Assembly: GCA_964035545.1 (NCBI GenBank)
Contig: OZ037767.1
Span: 7,244,207 to 7,308,206, forward strand
DNA length: 64,000 nucleotides
Direction: 5' to 3'
Source: Bugula neritina
Lineage: Eukaryota > Bryozoa > Gymnolaemata > Cheilostomatida > Bugulidae
A program made the translations under genes and the position numbers. The notes beneath the pieces are model-generated. The model was not told where the DNA came from. It saw only the letters and a list, made by a program, of their open reading frames with translations, and made no database searches. Shown here piece after piece: positions 43,801 to 46,800 of the stretch (within the stretch, counting starts at the first letter, position 1; every line of letters starts with the position of its first letter).

Positions 43801-46800
43801 GTCAATTTTTTGGTGTTTCAGTGAATACAATTTGTCCTGCTTACCTGTTTTATCTCTCAAGTCTACTGAAGTTGTCTTTCCCTCATGAGCCCGTCTTCTG
43901 TGATCATCTAGGTTAGCTAACGTCTTAATGTTGAAGGAGAACTGAACGTCATCTACCACAACCCCTGGGTAGGCTTCCCTATAAATATTAGAGCAATTCA
44001 GATATTCTCAGGTGTCTATAGACTCTGTAAATCATTTAAGCTACATATAATCATAAATAGACTGAAACATTCAGTTTATGTCTACCTAATGATTATACAG
44101 TCTAAAAGTTATTAATTAAAATTGTGACAGTTTATCATAAGCAATAATTTTATGTAAATAAAACAAAGAAAGTTTAATGTTTCTGTTTTTCTAAAGTTTT
44201 TACAAAAGAAATAATAAATAATAGCAGTGAAATAAATTTGGGAACATAAGTGTGTCTTTGGTACAATTTACATGGATCATACACCTATATACAGGTGGAA
44301 TTACATTTCTCAAACTCACTTGAAATGCTGTAGAATCGTGTTTTTAAAGCATTTATCCTTAGGAATGTAGGAGAGCATTAGAGTTCGACATGCATCATCT
44401 TCATTCTCTACATCTAATTTAGCAGAAAATCTTCTCATGAACGCTATGGCTATTATTAGAAATGTGAGGGACATCAACGTGTGCACCCATAGTTTAGGAG
44501 AATTCACATCCACATTGCTGATCGTAGTAAAGCCGTAGTCAGTTACTGTGTCATCTAAAGTAAATAACAACAGCTTATAGTTTTTATGCGTCAGCACCTC
44601 TTATAATTATGCTGATTGTATGAACAGATAAGCTAGAAATATGTGCTTTGATAGCTAAGCTGACTAGTTCTAAATAATGTCCAGACCTGCTATTGTATAA
44701 CTTTACAACCATCAGATATTTTACTCATGTTTATAAACAAAAGAAGACTATTTACATATATGTAAGTGTTAACAGAAAGTAGGCCTACATCAATTACAAT
44801 AATTCATAAAATGCATTTAATAAATATAAATAATAATGAATATTATATGCATCTGTAGGTGTGCATCTTTAAATCATATCTTGAAAAATTAAACAATTTC
44901 TGGTCAATTTCTTAAAAAAATATATTAGTTTTATAACTTTGCGCTAAACACGTGGGTACATGAAGTTTTGTTTTTATAACTACAGAAGATCTTACTGAAA
45001 CTCTTGCACACAGTATGCTACCTCAAATGAACTGGGTTGCTGCTGCTAAATGTATGTTACATAGAATATTGCCGGTATCTTAAATAACAAATAAAATGTT
45101 AGTGTAAAACTTAGTTTGTAACATACTCTAAACAGCGTAGGAGTTTGTACAATTGTTGCAATCAATACAAGTCAGTTATATAACTCACTACTCAACAGCG
45201 ACAGCGTCAAGCATGTGCCCCCAAGACAGCTAGAAATGTGAGCTACAAACCTTCATTGCCACTGATATTTACAGGTAAGATGACAACCAATGAGAGCAGA
45301 GTTACGAGTGCCATGTATACAATAATGTATTGCTGGAACTGTAGATACTGCACTGCATCCGAACCGCATCTCCTAGCTATATGCTCTTCCCCCATTCTGA
45401 ACACCACAGTGAACCAGCTCACACCCTGCAACATAATTTATAGACTACAGAAATGCAGCAACCAGTGACGTTTATTAAGGATAGTATATAGGATATAGAA
45501 TTATCTATGAATTGGCCATTTCATCAAAGGTTTTAATATGATAAGTGAAAATTATATTCAATTGCATATAATGTGTGTTGACACTTATGTAGGTGATAAT
45601 CTATAAAATAATTATTACAAAATGCATAAAAAGTCAACATTTCAAATAACTTAAACGCAATACAAAATAGTATTTTTGATTTGACAATAGTTTCTCTAAT
45701 ATAGATAATATAAACAGAAGTTGAATATGAAGCAAGTCATACTATTTTGCTGGCCAAGTTGAGCAATTATCATAGCTAAAGGTCTAGGTTTTACTGTGAC
45801 TTACATATACCCCTATTTACTTGGAAGAAAAATCTATCATGAATTGTACTACGTGTTGGTACTTGAGGCTATTTTTGAGTTAGAAAGCTTATAAATGTTA
45901 TATAGCACTGGTATAATAGTCCAGTATTTTAATGATATGTCACAACTACTAGTGCTGCTATGTCTTCACTTAGGAAAGGTAGGTATACAAAGCTTTTTAT
46001 ATAAGCACTCAGTGTATGTTGTGCACATATAAAGTAAAGATAAAACGAAATATTCATGAATAATTAAGAGATATCAATAGAGGTAAGGGAGAACAATGGT
46101 TCATATGATAGTTATACATATGCTATTATAGGTTCAGTATAAAATATTATCTACTAATCAATATCAGAAAAGCTCATGGCACATGACAACGTGTGCTGTT
46201 CAACAACAAGTATAACTATTATACAGTACAACTATCAAACCCTTCCATGTTGATCTATACTGTGCTGGCCGACAGAATCTAAAGACACTACGCTGCCCAA
46301 ACCATCCTTGTCTTTCACACTCATATCGCCATAAAACAATTCTGTCCATCTGTAAAATGTGATTGCACTCTGGTAACAAGGATTCAGTAAAAACTTTTTA
46401 ACCGTGTTTAAAAAAATGTAAATTTTCAATCAACTTGGATTTTTAAAACTTATGCTTTAACAAAGTTTACTCTTTAATAGATTACAAGTTTTATAAGTCA
46501 AGGAAAGATAAATCTACATTATATTACATACACTTATTTTAATAGTTGCACTGCTGATACAACTATAATGCTAATTACTATTGCTGCACATGCAAATTGC
46601 ATTGACATAATGCTAATCACAATGTATATTAATTTCATCATATGAGCTATATAATAACTAATTCTTCTAGCTTCTTTATATAACCAGTATACATAAAGTG
46701 AGCATTTGTATTCAACGAATAACTCAACAACAAAATATATATTGAAAGTAGTTTAACATAAAAAGAGTCAACATAAAATACAATAATTTATATTGCATAT